Origin: Paenisporosarcina antarctica
GTDB taxonomy: Bacteria; Bacillota; Bacilli; Bacillales_A; Planococcaceae
DNA length: 64,000 bases
Assembly (NCBI RefSeq): GCF_004367585.1
Contig: NZ_CP038015.1
Span: forward strand, 3,540,001-3,604,000
Reading direction: 5' to 3'
The position numbers and the translations under genes were made by a program. Positions 18,210 to 26,769 of this stretch are shown one piece after another; the first letter of the stretch is position 1; each line of letters begins with the position of its first letter. The notes under the pieces are model-generated. The model did not search any database. It saw only the letters and a list, made by a program, of their open reading frames with translations, and was not told the DNA's origin.

Positions 18210-19083
18210 TTTTGATAACTCCTTCACTAATTTTTTTTACAACCAATTTCCAATCATTAGGCTTTTGACTATTAAACTCTTCTTTTAACCCTAAACTTGT
18301 CAACCAATTTAATTTATCCTTAGTAGCTTGAGACATTATTGGATTCTTCTCATTTTCTTTGACAAATGCAATAACATTTTCCATTTCTTTTTCGCGTCTT
18401 CCTGAATGAATTGCGGTACCTGTTATTAACCGATTTGCAATTTCCTCAAATGGTGCTTCATCCATAGTTTCTGAAATCGAATCAAGAATGACATCTTCTA
18501 AATTCAAATCATGAGCTAACTCGAGTACTTCAAACAATAGTGTTGAAACCCCTTTTGTAAATATACTACGAATAAATTTAATATTAGTAGCATCTCCGGG
18601 TTGTTCACTTACTTTAGTAATATTCATGTTATAAGGACTCATTAAATTTTTAAATAAATCCGTACCATTACCACTTGCATAAATAGGCACCTGATGTTTA
18701 TGAGCAGTTAATGGCCCCATCATAGCTGCATCAACAAACAACTTTTCTTTTTTCATAATCTCTTCGTAAACCTTAGTTTTTTCAGATGCACTAGCTGTTG
18801 ATACATCTACATATATAGTGGAGTTATTTAGAAACTTGCTAATGTGTTGCCAACTTACGTAAGATTGGTTGGCAGGAACAGCAACAATAACTACGTCCAC
18901 TTTTTGCTGTAGTAACTCTTCTTCAGTAGAACATAAGATAACTCCTGACTTTTTAACGCGGTTTTGAACCATTTCTGATTCATATAAAGGGTCAAATGCG
19001 TAAATTTTACTAACCCCATCTTCTAGTAAACCAATTGACATTTCGTATCCAACTTCACCAAAACCAATAAAACCAATTATCAC
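18196..19083 (-). CDS. NAD(P)-dependent 3-hydroxyacid dehydrogenase (DUF1932 type)
   Basis: About 295 residues. The N-terminal Rossmann motif IGFIGFGEVGYEM and a C-terminal helical DUF1932 domain (about 190-265, containing FTKGVSTLLFEVLELA) place it in the 3-hydroxyisobutyrate/6-phosphogluconate dehydrogenase superfamily. The frame extends to an ATG at 19113 without a ribosome site. The GTG at 19083 starts just before the Rossmann fold and has GGTGAAG upstream, so I prefer it with moderate confidence. Second gene of the operon, between the RraA-type aldolase and tctC. Substrate unknown, probably a beta-hydroxy acid. Confidence 0.85.
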   Translation of the reverse strand: MIIGFIGFGEVGYEMSIGLLEDGVSKIYAFDPLYESEMVQNRVKKSGVILCSTEEELLQQKVDVVIVAVPANQSYVSWQHISKFLNNSTIYVDVSTASASEKTKVYEEIMKKEKLFVDAAMMGPLTAHKHQVPIYASGNGTDLFKNLMSPYNMNITKVSEQPGDATNIKFIRSIFTKGVSTLLFEVLELAHDLNLEDVILDSISETMDEAPFEEIANRLITGTAIHSGRREKEMENVIAFVKENEKNPIMSQATKDKLNWLTSLGLKEEFNSQKPNDWKLVVKKISEGVIKNEKA

Positions 19084-19192
19084 CTTAACTTCACCAACCT
19101 TTTTTTTAACCATAATTTAGTACATTATATATTTTTAATGATTATATATAAGTTTTAGTACTTGAAACATCTGACATTACTCACAGTTATTA

Positions 19193-19852
19193 TTAAAACG
19201 CTTTCATTTTTTCACTTAACCATGGTGGCTCGATTGATGTTCCTTTATTTTCTTCATATTCTAAAATTGTTTTCAATCTTTTTTCTTCATACTCTAATTT
19301 TTTTTCTGCCTTTTCTAGTACTTCTGATATTCTATCCTTAGGTACAACCACAACTCCATCTTCATCTCCAATAATTAAATCCCCCGGACAGACAACAACA
19401 CCACCACATGAAATAATAGAATTTAATAAACCAGGACCATCTTTTAAAGGTCCATTTGGAATAAATCCTTTTGCAAAAATAGGAAAACCTAATTCCTCAA
19501 GATTTACTTTATCCCTCACCAGTCCATCAATAACAATACCTTCTAGTCCTACGACTTTTGCGGCTGCTGCCATTAACTCTCCAAGGTAAGCGTTTTCTTT
19601 ATGATCTTTTCCATCCGCTATTAACACATAACCTTTGGAACCAGAATGGATAGCTTGATGAAGAAAAAGATTGTCACCCGGTCTCATGCTAACAGTTAAC
19701 GCTGTCCCTACAATTCTAGCTTTTGAGACAACAGGTTTTATTTTGTAATCCATAGAACCTGTACAACCCATTGCATCCGATAGTAGAGTTGATGTAAGGT
19801 TTTCCGCTCTTTTAATTAATTCTTCTGATAATAAAATAGGTAATTGATTCAT
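19193..19852 (-). CDS. RraA family aldolase-like protein
   Basis: 219 residues with family landmarks MRPGDNLFLHQAI, VLIADGKDHKENAYLGELMA, GIVIDGLVRD and CPGDLIIGDEDGVVVVP. The pair G-X-L-X20-R-D (around GELMA and VRDK) supplies the metal and substrate residues of the aldolase members. Relatives cleave 4-hydroxy-4-methyl-2-oxoglutarate or 4-carboxy-4-hydroxy-2-oxoadipate by retro-aldol reaction to pyruvate plus an oxo acid; others inhibit RNase E or have no known reaction. As first gene of an uptake operon for carboxylates, the aldolase role is more likely. AGAGGAG lies 5 nt ahead of the ATG. Confidence 0.85.
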   Translation of the reverse strand: MNQLPILLSEELIKRAENLTSTLLSDAMGCTGSMDYKIKPVVSKARIVGTALTVSMRPGDNLFLHQAIHSGSKGYVLIADGKDHKENAYLGELMAAAAKVVGLEGIVIDGLVRDKVNLEELGFPIFAKGFIPNGPLKDGPGLLNSIISCGGVVVCPGDLIIGDEDGVVVVPKDRISEVLEKAEKKLEYEEKRLKTILEYEENKGTSIEPPWLSEKMKAF

Positions 19853-20044
19853 TTTGACTCCTCTTTGTTATTTTTTTTTAAAAGAATTACTCCATTTAAT
19901 ATGTAGTTATAAATATTACATTAATTTTTATAGAAGTAATTTTTATAACAATACCATTGAACCTAATTGATGTAAACCCTTTTATCATTTTATTCTGAAT
20001 ATTTAATTACCGTTTAGTCCTAACAACATACTAAACTAACCCTT

Positions 20045-20085
20045 AATACCCCTTCCCACTAACCGTGAAGGGGTGTTCCAGATTT
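20045..20085. terminator. Hairpin terminator, sister of the one at 11464
   Basis: AATACCCCTTC and GAAGGGGTGTT pair over a loop containing ACTAACC and are followed by a T run on the plus strand. The stem and loop resemble the hairpin at 11464-11508, so the RraA/TctCBA operon lies between two related hairpins. Confidence 0.7.
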
Positions 20086-20214
20086 TTTAAATGTTTTTAA
20101 TTCCATATACGCCTATATTCGAAAATTCAGTAGGAACATTCCATCTTTGTTAAATCGATTATGCTTTAATAAATCCCACGAATCTAAGACAGTGCCTGAC
20201 ACATACCCGCTTAT

Positions 20215-20254
20215 TAAAAAAGAGAGACGAGCGTTGTCTTCGCCGTCTCTCTTC
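20215..20254 (-). terminator. Terminator of the aconitase/methyltransferase operon
   Basis: On the minus strand AAGAGAGACG pairs with CGTCTCTCTT and is followed by TTTT. It lies about 70 bp past the methyltransferase stop. Confidence 0.85.
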
Positions 20255-20322
20255 TTATAGTGCAGAGGTGTCATCCATAGCGACCCGGATATTTCCCTGT
20301 CGATTATTAATATCAACTTAGC

Positions 20323-21096
20323 TCAAAGTTTTTCACACATGACCATCCACTCATCAATCATAAAGCTTTCAATATCGTCACCTTGTTTTGTAATCGCAAA
20401 ATAATGAGCCGTCTCTTTGTCGGCTTGTAGTAAATGCTGTTTCACTCGATTCACTTGTTCTTCGTTTTCTGTAGTACGTGCTACCCACTCAGGATATGCA
20501 AATGTTTTTTTCCGATCCAGGGATTTCTTCACGACCAAATTATTGACTTGTAGAAGATGATTCCATTCATCTTTGGAGAGACAACGCACGTGGCTATCGT
20601 CTCTTAATTTTTCCGTTTTATTCATGAACTCACCTAGTTTAGAATCGGCAGGTGCAATATTGTCTATTAGAATAAATTTTCCATTCGACTTTAATACTCT
20701 TGATGCTTCTTCAATAAATTTTTCGGGATTTGGAAAATGATGCGGTGCAATTCGACAAACTACCACATCAAACGTATCTTTTAAAAAAGGCAATGATTCA
20801 GCGTCGGCAATTACAAAAATAATATTATCGAAAATTGCGTTTAAATGCTTGGCGGTATTTTCTAGCATTTCCTCGGTAAGGTCAGTAGAAAACACTGTTC
20901 CTACGAAAGGTGCCAGTGCCTTTGTTACATGGCCTCCACCAGTAGCGATATCTAAAACGGACCATGTATTTTCGGGTTCCAACCAATCTTTTAATAAAGG
21001 AAGATCATTCCCTTTTGCATGGCTTTCACTTTTCAAATACTTATCAGCATTTTTCCCAAATACGGACTTTACTCTTTCCTTCGTAGAATCTTCCAT
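20323..21096 (-). CDS. Class I SAM-dependent methyltransferase (UbiE/YcgJ-like)
   Basis: 257 residues. SAM-binding motif I is LDIATGGGHVTKALAP (about residue 47); the acidic motif II and the motif around VVVCRIAPHHFPNPEKFIEE follow. GGAGCC lies ahead of the ATG. It starts 13 bp after the aconitase stop and shares its terminator, so the two are co-transcribed. Trans-aconitate methyltransferases (Tam) are known members of this superfamily. Given the aconitase neighbour, a role in methylating an aconitate isomer is attractive but unproven; generic YcgJ-like proteins have no known substrate. Confidence 0.85.
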   Translation of the reverse strand: MEDSTKERVKSVFGKNADKYLKSESHAKGNDLPLLKDWLEPENTWSVLDIATGGGHVTKALAPFVGTVFSTDLTEEMLENTAKHLNAIFDNIIFVIADAESLPFLKDTFDVVVCRIAPHHFPNPEKFIEEASRVLKSNGKFILIDNIAPADSKLGEFMNKTEKLRDDSHVRCLSKDEWNHLLQVNNLVVKKSLDRKKTFAYPEWVARTTENEEQVNRVKQHLLQADKETAHYFAITKQGDDIESFMIDEWMVMCEKL

Positions 21097-21109
21097 TAGT
21101 TTGGCTCCT

Positions 21110-23827
21110 TTAACTTGATTTCTCCTTCATTCCATCCAACATATTTTCTAAAACAGTATGGAGAATACCACCATTCAGGTAATACTCCACATCGATTTTG
21201 CTATCTAAACGAACGATGACTTCAAATTCACTATTTCCTTCTTCTTTTTCCACCAAAATACGCACCTTTTGTTTCGCTGATATGTCATTTCCTAAATCGA
21301 TAATAGAATACGTTTCTGTTCCATCTAATCCTAATGTTTCTGCATTTTCTCCTTCTTTAAACTGCAAAGGAAGAACACCCATTCCGACTAGGTTACTACG
21401 ATGAATACGTTCGAAACTTTCAGCTAATACAGCCTTCACTCCTAGAAGGAAGGTCCCTTTGGCGGCCCAATCTCTTGAGCTTCCAGTTCCATACTCTTTT
21501 CCAGCGATGATGATTAAGTTTTGTTCAGACTCTTTGTATTTCGTTGCTGCGTCGAAAACACTCATGATTTCACCTGTTGGTAAATACTTGGTGAATCCTC
21601 CTTCTATTCCATTGGCTAGTTCATTACGTATCCGGATATTCCCGAATGTCCCACGTACCATTACATGGTGATTTCCTCTTCTTGCACCATAGTTATTAAA
21701 GTCTCTGACATTTACTTCTTTTTCAGCCAAATACAATCCAGCTGGACTTTTTAACGGGATATGACCTGCAGGCGAGATATGGTCAGTAGTGATCGAGTCT
21801 TTTAACAAGAGTAAGGTCTTCATTTTTTTTATATCAAGTTCCTTATTATCGTTCGTTTTCTGTTCTTTAAAATAAGGAGCTTCTTTTATATATGTTGATT
21901 TATCATCCCATTGATACAATAATCCTTCAGAAACCGGTATGGAAGACCACGTTTCATTCTCAAAAATACTTTGGTATTCCTCCTGGAAAAGTTCCTTTTT
22001 TATATGAGAGGACATGACTTTATTTATTTCATCTGACGATGGCCAAATATCTTTTAAGTAAACCGCTTCATTGTCTTTTGAAAAGCCAATTGGTTCATTT
22101 GACAGATCAATTCGTACGGTTCCTGCCAATGCGTAAGCAACAACAAGGGGAGGAGAACCTAAATAATTTGCTTTTATCAGGGGATGAATTCTTCCTTCAA
22201 AATTACGGTTCCCGCTTAATACAGAGGATACGAGCAAGTTGTTATCTTTAATGGCCTTCTCGACGGATATATCTAGTGCACCACTATTACCACAGCAAGT
22301 TGCGCAGCCGTAACCATCTATAAAAAACCCGATTTCCTCAAGGGAAGTCAACAAACCAGCTTTCTCCAGGTATTTAGTAACGACACGGGAACCTGGTGTG
22401 ATACTACTTTTTACAAAAGAAGGTTTTTTCAACCCTAATTCCACTGCTTTTTTAGCAACAAGCCCAGCTGCAATCATCACGCTAGGGTTTGACGTATTTG
22501 TACAACTTGATATGGCTGCAAGTACTACAGACCCTGTTTTGATTTCTTCTTCATTATTAAGTTGGACCTTGTTATTTAGTTCTTTCTCTTCCAGTCCATA
22601 TCCACGTTGTGCAATTGGTGCAGAAATTGCCTGTTCAAATTCTAACTTCATATTTGCCAGAGGAATACTATCTTGTGGCCTCTTTGGCCCGGCCAACAAA
22701 GGCTCGACAATGGACAAATCCAATTCAATTGTTTCTGTAAATTCTGGAACAACAGAGTCTTTCGATCGATACAACCCTTGTGATTCGTAATAGGCCTTCG
22801 CTAAAGGAACTAGATCCCCCCGTCCAGTCTCTTCAAAGTAATTCATCGCGACATGGTCCACTGGAAAGTAACCCATTGTCGCTCCATACTCGGGGGCCAT
22901 ATTAGCAATTGTCGCTCGGTCTGTAAGTGAGATATTATCCAAGCCGTCTCCGAAAAACTCAATATATTTTCCGACAACACCTTTTGTTCTTAGTAGATTA
23001 GTTATGGTAAGAGCTAGGTCAGTAGCAGTTACTCCTTCTTGTAATTTTCCATGTAGTTTATATCCAACAACTTCAGGCATCACAAAATATAGGGGTTGAC
23101 CAAGCATGGCAGCTTCCGCTTCAATTCCTCCAACGCCCCACCCTATTATTCCTATTCCATTTATCATCGGTGTATGTGAATCCGTCCCAACTAACGAGTC
23201 TGGGTATATACTTGGCCCTTTTTCTGAGTCACCTACCCTTACCGGACTAGCTAAATACTCAAGATTAACTTGATGAACAATCCCGTTTGATGGAGGTACC
23301 GCTCTAAAATTCCGGAAACTATTTTGAGCCCATTTCACAAAACGGTATCTTTCGTTGTTCTGCTCGTACTCCTTATGCAAATTTGCAGATAGGGAGTTTA
23401 CATTACCGGAGTTGTCGACAATGACAGAATGATCAATGACAAGATCTACTGGGATTTGCGGATTCACTTCGGCAATATCTCCACCCTTGCGATTAACTTC
23501 TTCCCTCATCGTCGCTAAGTCCACAAGAGCCGGTATCCCTGTGAAATCTTGAAATAGGATTCGAGAAGGTTTAAATGGAATTTCTCTTTCCAATCGTTGT
23601 TGCTCTTTCCAATTTGCCAGTTGCTCAATGTGTTCAATATTTATGTACTTCCCATCAAAATTACGAACAGCAGTTTCGAGTAGTATCTTAATGGAGTATG
23701 GAAGTAATGAAATATTTCCATCAACCGATTTATCCAAAGTATTCAAGTTTACGAAAGAATACTCATTACCATTCATGGATAGCACGTCAAAGACGTCTTC
23801 TGTTAATACCTTTTTCATATCTTTCAT
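21110..23827 (-). CDS. Aconitase A family hydratase, divergent paralogue
   Basis: 905 residues, the full AcnA/IRP length. Cluster-ligand cysteines are seen in SSCTNTSNPSVM (about residue 437) and in GYGCATCCGNSG (about 503); the latter has an unusual CCG where housekeeping AcnA usually has CIG. SLVGTDSHTPMINGIGIIGW and the swivelling C-terminal domain (KEYGTGSSRDWAAKG) are intact. GGAGGAG lies 5 nt ahead of the ATG. Housekeeping AcnA genes are usually not linked to prpB and prpF, so this copy probably hydrates a special tricarboxylate such as 2-methylaconitate or cis-aconitate made by PrpF. It is separated from prpF by an 870-bp repeat-filled gap. Confidence 0.88.
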   Translation of the reverse strand: MKDMKKVLTEDVFDVLSMNGNEYSFVNLNTLDKSVDGNISLLPYSIKILLETAVRNFDGKYINIEHIEQLANWKEQQRLEREIPFKPSRILFQDFTGIPALVDLATMREEVNRKGGDIAEVNPQIPVDLVIDHSVIVDNSGNVNSLSANLHKEYEQNNERYRFVKWAQNSFRNFRAVPPSNGIVHQVNLEYLASPVRVGDSEKGPSIYPDSLVGTDSHTPMINGIGIIGWGVGGIEAEAAMLGQPLYFVMPEVVGYKLHGKLQEGVTATDLALTITNLLRTKGVVGKYIEFFGDGLDNISLTDRATIANMAPEYGATMGYFPVDHVAMNYFEETGRGDLVPLAKAYYESQGLYRSKDSVVPEFTETIELDLSIVEPLLAGPKRPQDSIPLANMKLEFEQAISAPIAQRGYGLEEKELNNKVQLNNEEEIKTGSVVLAAISSCTNTSNPSVMIAAGLVAKKAVELGLKKPSFVKSSITPGSRVVTKYLEKAGLLTSLEEIGFFIDGYGCATCCGNSGALDISVEKAIKDNNLLVSSVLSGNRNFEGRIHPLIKANYLGSPPLVVAYALAGTVRIDLSNEPIGFSKDNEAVYLKDIWPSSDEINKVMSSHIKKELFQEEYQSIFENETWSSIPVSEGLLYQWDDKSTYIKEAPYFKEQKTNDNKELDIKKMKTLLLLKDSITTDHISPAGHIPLKSPAGLYLAEKEVNVRDFNNYGARRGNHHVMVRGTFGNIRIRNELANGIEGGFTKYLPTGEIMSVFDAATKYKESEQNLIIIAGKEYGTGSSRDWAAKGTFLLGVKAVLAESFERIHRSNLVGMGVLPLQFKEGENAETLGLDGTETYSIIDLGNDISAKQKVRILVEKEEGNSEFEVIVRLDSKIDVEYYLNGGILHTVLENMLDGMKEKSS

Positions 23828-23940
23828 GTTGGCTCCTCCTTTTTTCTTTAGAAAAACCAGCCAAAGTACGCACGGTCCTTTAAGACAGCAAATGATTTAA
23901 GTAACAGTTTAGAAGGATATTCCATATAGTATCTACTTTG

Positions 23941-24070
23941 GTTTCCGGTATGATTTCCGTTACAGGTGGACGCTTTCCGCGGGCGGTCCAGTGAGCCTCC
24001 TCGTCGCAAGCGACTGCGGGGTCTCACTGAACACGCTTTCTCCGCTGGAGTGTTTCCACTGACCGGAAAC
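23941..24070 (-). repeat. GC-rich palindromic intergenic repeat, copy 1
   Basis: About 130 bp containing CGCTTTCCGCGGGCGGTCC and CGACTGCGGGGTCTCACTGA, able to fold into a long hairpin and bounded by GTTTCCGGT and its complement ACCGGAAAC. Same family as the repeats at 24416, 34031, 46271 and 50437; orientation is opposite to copies 2, 3 and 5. It is far richer in GC than the surrounding DNA. Confidence 0.85.
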
Positions 24071-24096
24071 TTCTAAATAATGAAATAATACTTTAC

Positions 24097-24223
24097 ATTA
24101 ATCGGATTCACTAGAGTCCCATCAAAGAAATTCCATTCCATTTTAGTATGTTAGTATTCTTATACTAAAACACATGAACACTGGGTTTTTGGCACATCAA
24201 TTTTATATACTTTCTAATGTTTG
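24097..24223 (+). repeat. Companion repeat, copy A
   Basis: About 125 bp that recurs at 46578-46703 with roughly 75 percent identity by eye. It shares ATTAATCG, a small hairpin TTTTAGTAT..ATACTAAAA, then TGAACACTGGG and GGCACATCAATTT. In both places it follows a palindromic repeat of the same orientation, so the two form a composite element. Confidence 0.7.
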
Positions 24224-24415
24224 TAAGAAAAGTTGTTAATTTTCTTCTATCTAAAATTGTTTTCCACATGAGGGTCTTAAGCTCAGGTGTTAGGAAGCTA
24301 GTGGAGTTAGCCATCACTAATCCAAGTATGAAGCTATGGTTAAATACTTTTTATCTTGAGTCAATTTCATAACTCCTAAATTCGATAATTATCCGTTTAT
24401 TTTAAACAGGTATGT

Positions 24416-24597
24416 TTGATTGTAGCGCCATGCGGCGACTCCAGTGGGAACAGTGCGAGCTGAAAGCCCCGCAGGAAAGATGCTGGCCAAAAGCCAGTAT
24501 CTTTGCGACGAGTAACCGCAGGAGCACATGGTTTTAGAGTGACGAGGAGATTGAAGCCGTGCCCCACGGAAAGCGTCCTCATGGAGCGGAAATCAAC
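24416..24597 (+). repeat. GC-rich palindromic intergenic repeat, copy 2
   Basis: About 180 bp with GGCGACTCCAGTGGGAAC near the left end and CCCACGGAAAGCGTCC near the right end, inverted relative to copy 1. It contains a small internal palindrome (TGCTGGCCAAAAGCCAGTAT). Together copies 1 and 2 fill the gap between aconitase and prpF. Confidence 0.8.
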
Positions 24598-24693
24598 TTT
24601 GCTCGGATTTTATTACTAGTTTTTTATTATGAAATTGATTTATCTAGTAAAAAAATAGCCCAGGTGATTTAATCATCCAGACTACTCTTTCTA

Positions 24694-25842
24694 TTACAAT
24701 TCAGGTATATAAAGCAGTCCTTTTAATATAAGACGAGCTGTTCTATCAAGACCGACTGATTCGATGTCCATTCCGTTCTTTGTTAATGCAACTCGGACTA
24801 CTGCTACCCCTTCTGGATGTCCAATTCTAAAAGTACCACTTTGGCCTACCAACCGTTTAGAAGTATAACTATTCGCAATCGTTCCTGGTAATAATGCGGA
24901 AGCCGCCAAATTATATAATCCACTACCTGCAAATGTCCGGTGAAATTTCCCCATGGAAACCATTTTCGCTACAATATCAACATCTTCTGCTTTAATGAGT
25001 TCACCTTTAGAAGTTGTATAGTCATGTGGCTTTGAAAGAATGGCGATTTTAGGAATCGATGGAATTTGCATAGCTTCCTTTTCTGTTTCAGCCATACCAG
25101 ATAAAACGGAAGCTTTAAGACGAATGGATTCTAGTTTGCTCATCAATTCAGCGTCCTGTGACAGTTTGCTATTCGGTTCCGAACCTTTTAAGCAGAAAGA
25201 CTCAGCTGCTGTAAACACGAACGGATTTACAATATCAGCAAATGACGCATCGAAAGACTCTTCACTTACTTCCAGTTTAGTTGTGCTTCCAAGTGGCAGT
25301 GATTTCCCGGTAATTCCTCCACCTGGGGATAGGATATCTACCTCAAATTTGGCACCTGGTATTATTGTCCCTGGCATATGATAATCTCCAGATACCTGTG
25401 CTTTTCCGTTTATTACAGGAACATTTAACTTAATCATTTTCTGAATGTTTTTATTGAATACGAACACCGTTGTTTCTTTATCCAAAATGTCTAAGTTTAC
25501 TAGTCCTTCATCCACCGCAAAAGCTCCAACAGCAGCCATTAAGTTTCCGCAAGTACCTTCTGCGTCTACTACTGCTTCCCCTATACCGATCTGGTAGAAA
25601 GTATAATCCAAAACCGCTTCCTTTACTGATGGTTCTGATATGACGATGACTTTGCTGGTATGAGATGTCCCACTTCCTAGTCCGTTAATCTGAGATGGAT
25701 TATATGCATCTATACCCGCAAGAAAGATATTCTCTCGCTTCTTTTTATCTCTAGGTAAGTCCTTTTCATGAAAAAATATGCCGCGACTTGTCCCGCCACG
25801 GTAAACTGCACAAGGGACAGATTGTTGAGAAATAAGGAACAC
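24694..25842 (-). CDS. prpF: PrpF-type 2-methylaconitate/aconitate isomerase
   Basis: About 380 residues of the PrpF fold (two diaminopimelate-epimerase-like halves). Landmarks are PCAVYRGGTSRGIFFHEKDL, the catalytic-lysine region, VDAEGTCGNLMAAVGAFA and GHPEGVAVV. Known members isomerise trans- and cis-2-methylaconitate in the AcnD-PrpF branch of the methylcitrate cycle; relatives interconvert cis- and trans-aconitate. The conventional GTG start at 25842 lies inside the ribosome site GAGGAGGTG. An in-frame ATT at 25833 sits at the ideal 6-nt distance and gives MSQQSVPCAVYRGG, so it may be the real start. It is 9 bp after prpB. Confidence 0.9.
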   Translation of the reverse strand: MFLISQQSVPCAVYRGGTSRGIFFHEKDLPRDKKKRENIFLAGIDAYNPSQINGLGSGTSHTSKVIVISEPSVKEAVLDYTFYQIGIGEAVVDAEGTCGNLMAAVGAFAVDEGLVNLDILDKETTVFVFNKNIQKMIKLNVPVINGKAQVSGDYHMPGTIIPGAKFEVDILSPGGGITGKSLPLGSTTKLEVSEESFDASFADIVNPFVFTAAESFCLKGSEPNSKLSQDAELMSKLESIRLKASVLSGMAETEKEAMQIPSIPKIAILSKPHDYTTSKGELIKAEDVDIVAKMVSMGKFHRTFAGSGLYNLAASALLPGTIANSYTSKRLVGQSGTFRIGHPEGVAVVRVALTKNGMDIESVGLDRTARLILKGLLYIPEL

Positions 25843-25851
25843 CTCCTCTTC

Positions 25852-26754
25852 TTATTCGGGTATTACAGTTTTAGCAATTTGCTTATCCAAACTTTCATAA
25901 TCATGTAGTTTAATTGTTTCGTATAATTCTTTTCTAGTCTGCATCTTATCAAGGACACCTTTTTGGGTTCCTTTTTCAGCAATCTCTCTGAATACTACTT
26001 CATACGCTTTTGCTGCAGCACGGAGAGAAGTAACTGGATAAATAACCATAGAGTAGCCGAAGTCTTCAAACTGCTCTGCAGTAAAGTACTCAGTTCGACC
26101 AAATTCAGTCATATTTGCGAGCAGTGGTACAGTAAATTGTCCGCTGACCTGTCGAAACTCATCTTCAGTTGTAAGAGCTTCTGGAAAAATAGCATCTGCC
26201 CCAGCTTCAACGTATTGATGTAGTCTGTCTATCGCACTATCTAATCCTTCTACTGACAATGCATCTGTACGTGCAACAATAACTAATGATGGAGCAACTT
26301 CTTTGATCGTTTTTATTTTTTGGATCATTTCCTCAACTGGAATAAGTTTTTTACCATTTAAATGACCGCATTTTTTGGGCAAATCCTGATCTTCAATCTG
26401 TATTGCTGCTACATTTGCCTCAACCATTTCTTTAGCTGCTCGAGCTACATTTAAAATTCCACCAAACCCTGTATCGATATCAGCTAATAATGGTAAATTT
26501 GTTGCGCGTATAATATCACGCGCGCGCTCTGCCACTTCTTGAGAATGTAAAATCCCTAAATCCGGGAGACCTCTACTTGCTGTGAACGCTGCTCCTGATA
26601 AATACAATGATTTAAAGCCTGTTTGTTTGGCGACTAAACCTGACATACCATCATGTGCTCCAATAATTTTTAATAGTTGATCTTCATTAATAAGCTGTAA
26701 AAATTCTTGAGCCAACTCAGATTGACTCTTTTGTTTTTCAATTAACCAAGTCAT
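25852..26754 (-). CDS. prpB: Methylisocitrate lyase (PrpB/YqiQ-like)
   Basis: 300 residues of the isocitrate-lyase/PEP-mutase superfamily. The active-site loop KKCGHLNGKKL, the metal region VDIDTGFGG-like (LADIDTGFGG) and IEDQ are present, as is the C-terminal IYPVTSLRAAAKAYE. The sequence reads very close to Bacillus subtilis YqiQ (MmgF) from memory. It cleaves 2-methylisocitrate to pyruvate and succinate. AAGGAGG lies 8 nt ahead of the ATG. Here its neighbours are prpF and an aconitase rather than mmgD/mmgE, so the upstream half of the pathway differs from that in B. subtilis. Confidence 0.92.
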   Translation of the reverse strand: MTWLIEKQKSQSELAQEFLQLINEDQLLKIIGAHDGMSGLVAKQTGFKSLYLSGAAFTASRGLPDLGILHSQEVAERARDIIRATNLPLLADIDTGFGGILNVARAAKEMVEANVAAIQIEDQDLPKKCGHLNGKKLIPVEEMIQKIKTIKEVAPSLVIVARTDALSVEGLDSAIDRLHQYVEAGADAIFPEALTTEDEFRQVSGQFTVPLLANMTEFGRTEYFTAEQFEDFGYSMVIYPVTSLRAAAKAYEVVFREIAEKGTQKGVLDKMQTRKELYETIKLHDYESLDKQIAKTVIPE

Positions 26755-26769
26755 TAGTAGTCCTCCTTT

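Noticed and set aside
20113-20316. 67-codon minus-strand frame before the methyltransferase terminator
   Set aside because: It spans the terminator hairpin of the operon upstream, has no ribosome site and has no recognisable protein features.
24397-24582. 61-codon minus-strand frame
   Set aside because: It lies wholly inside a palindromic repeat; repeat sequence of high GC stays open by chance.
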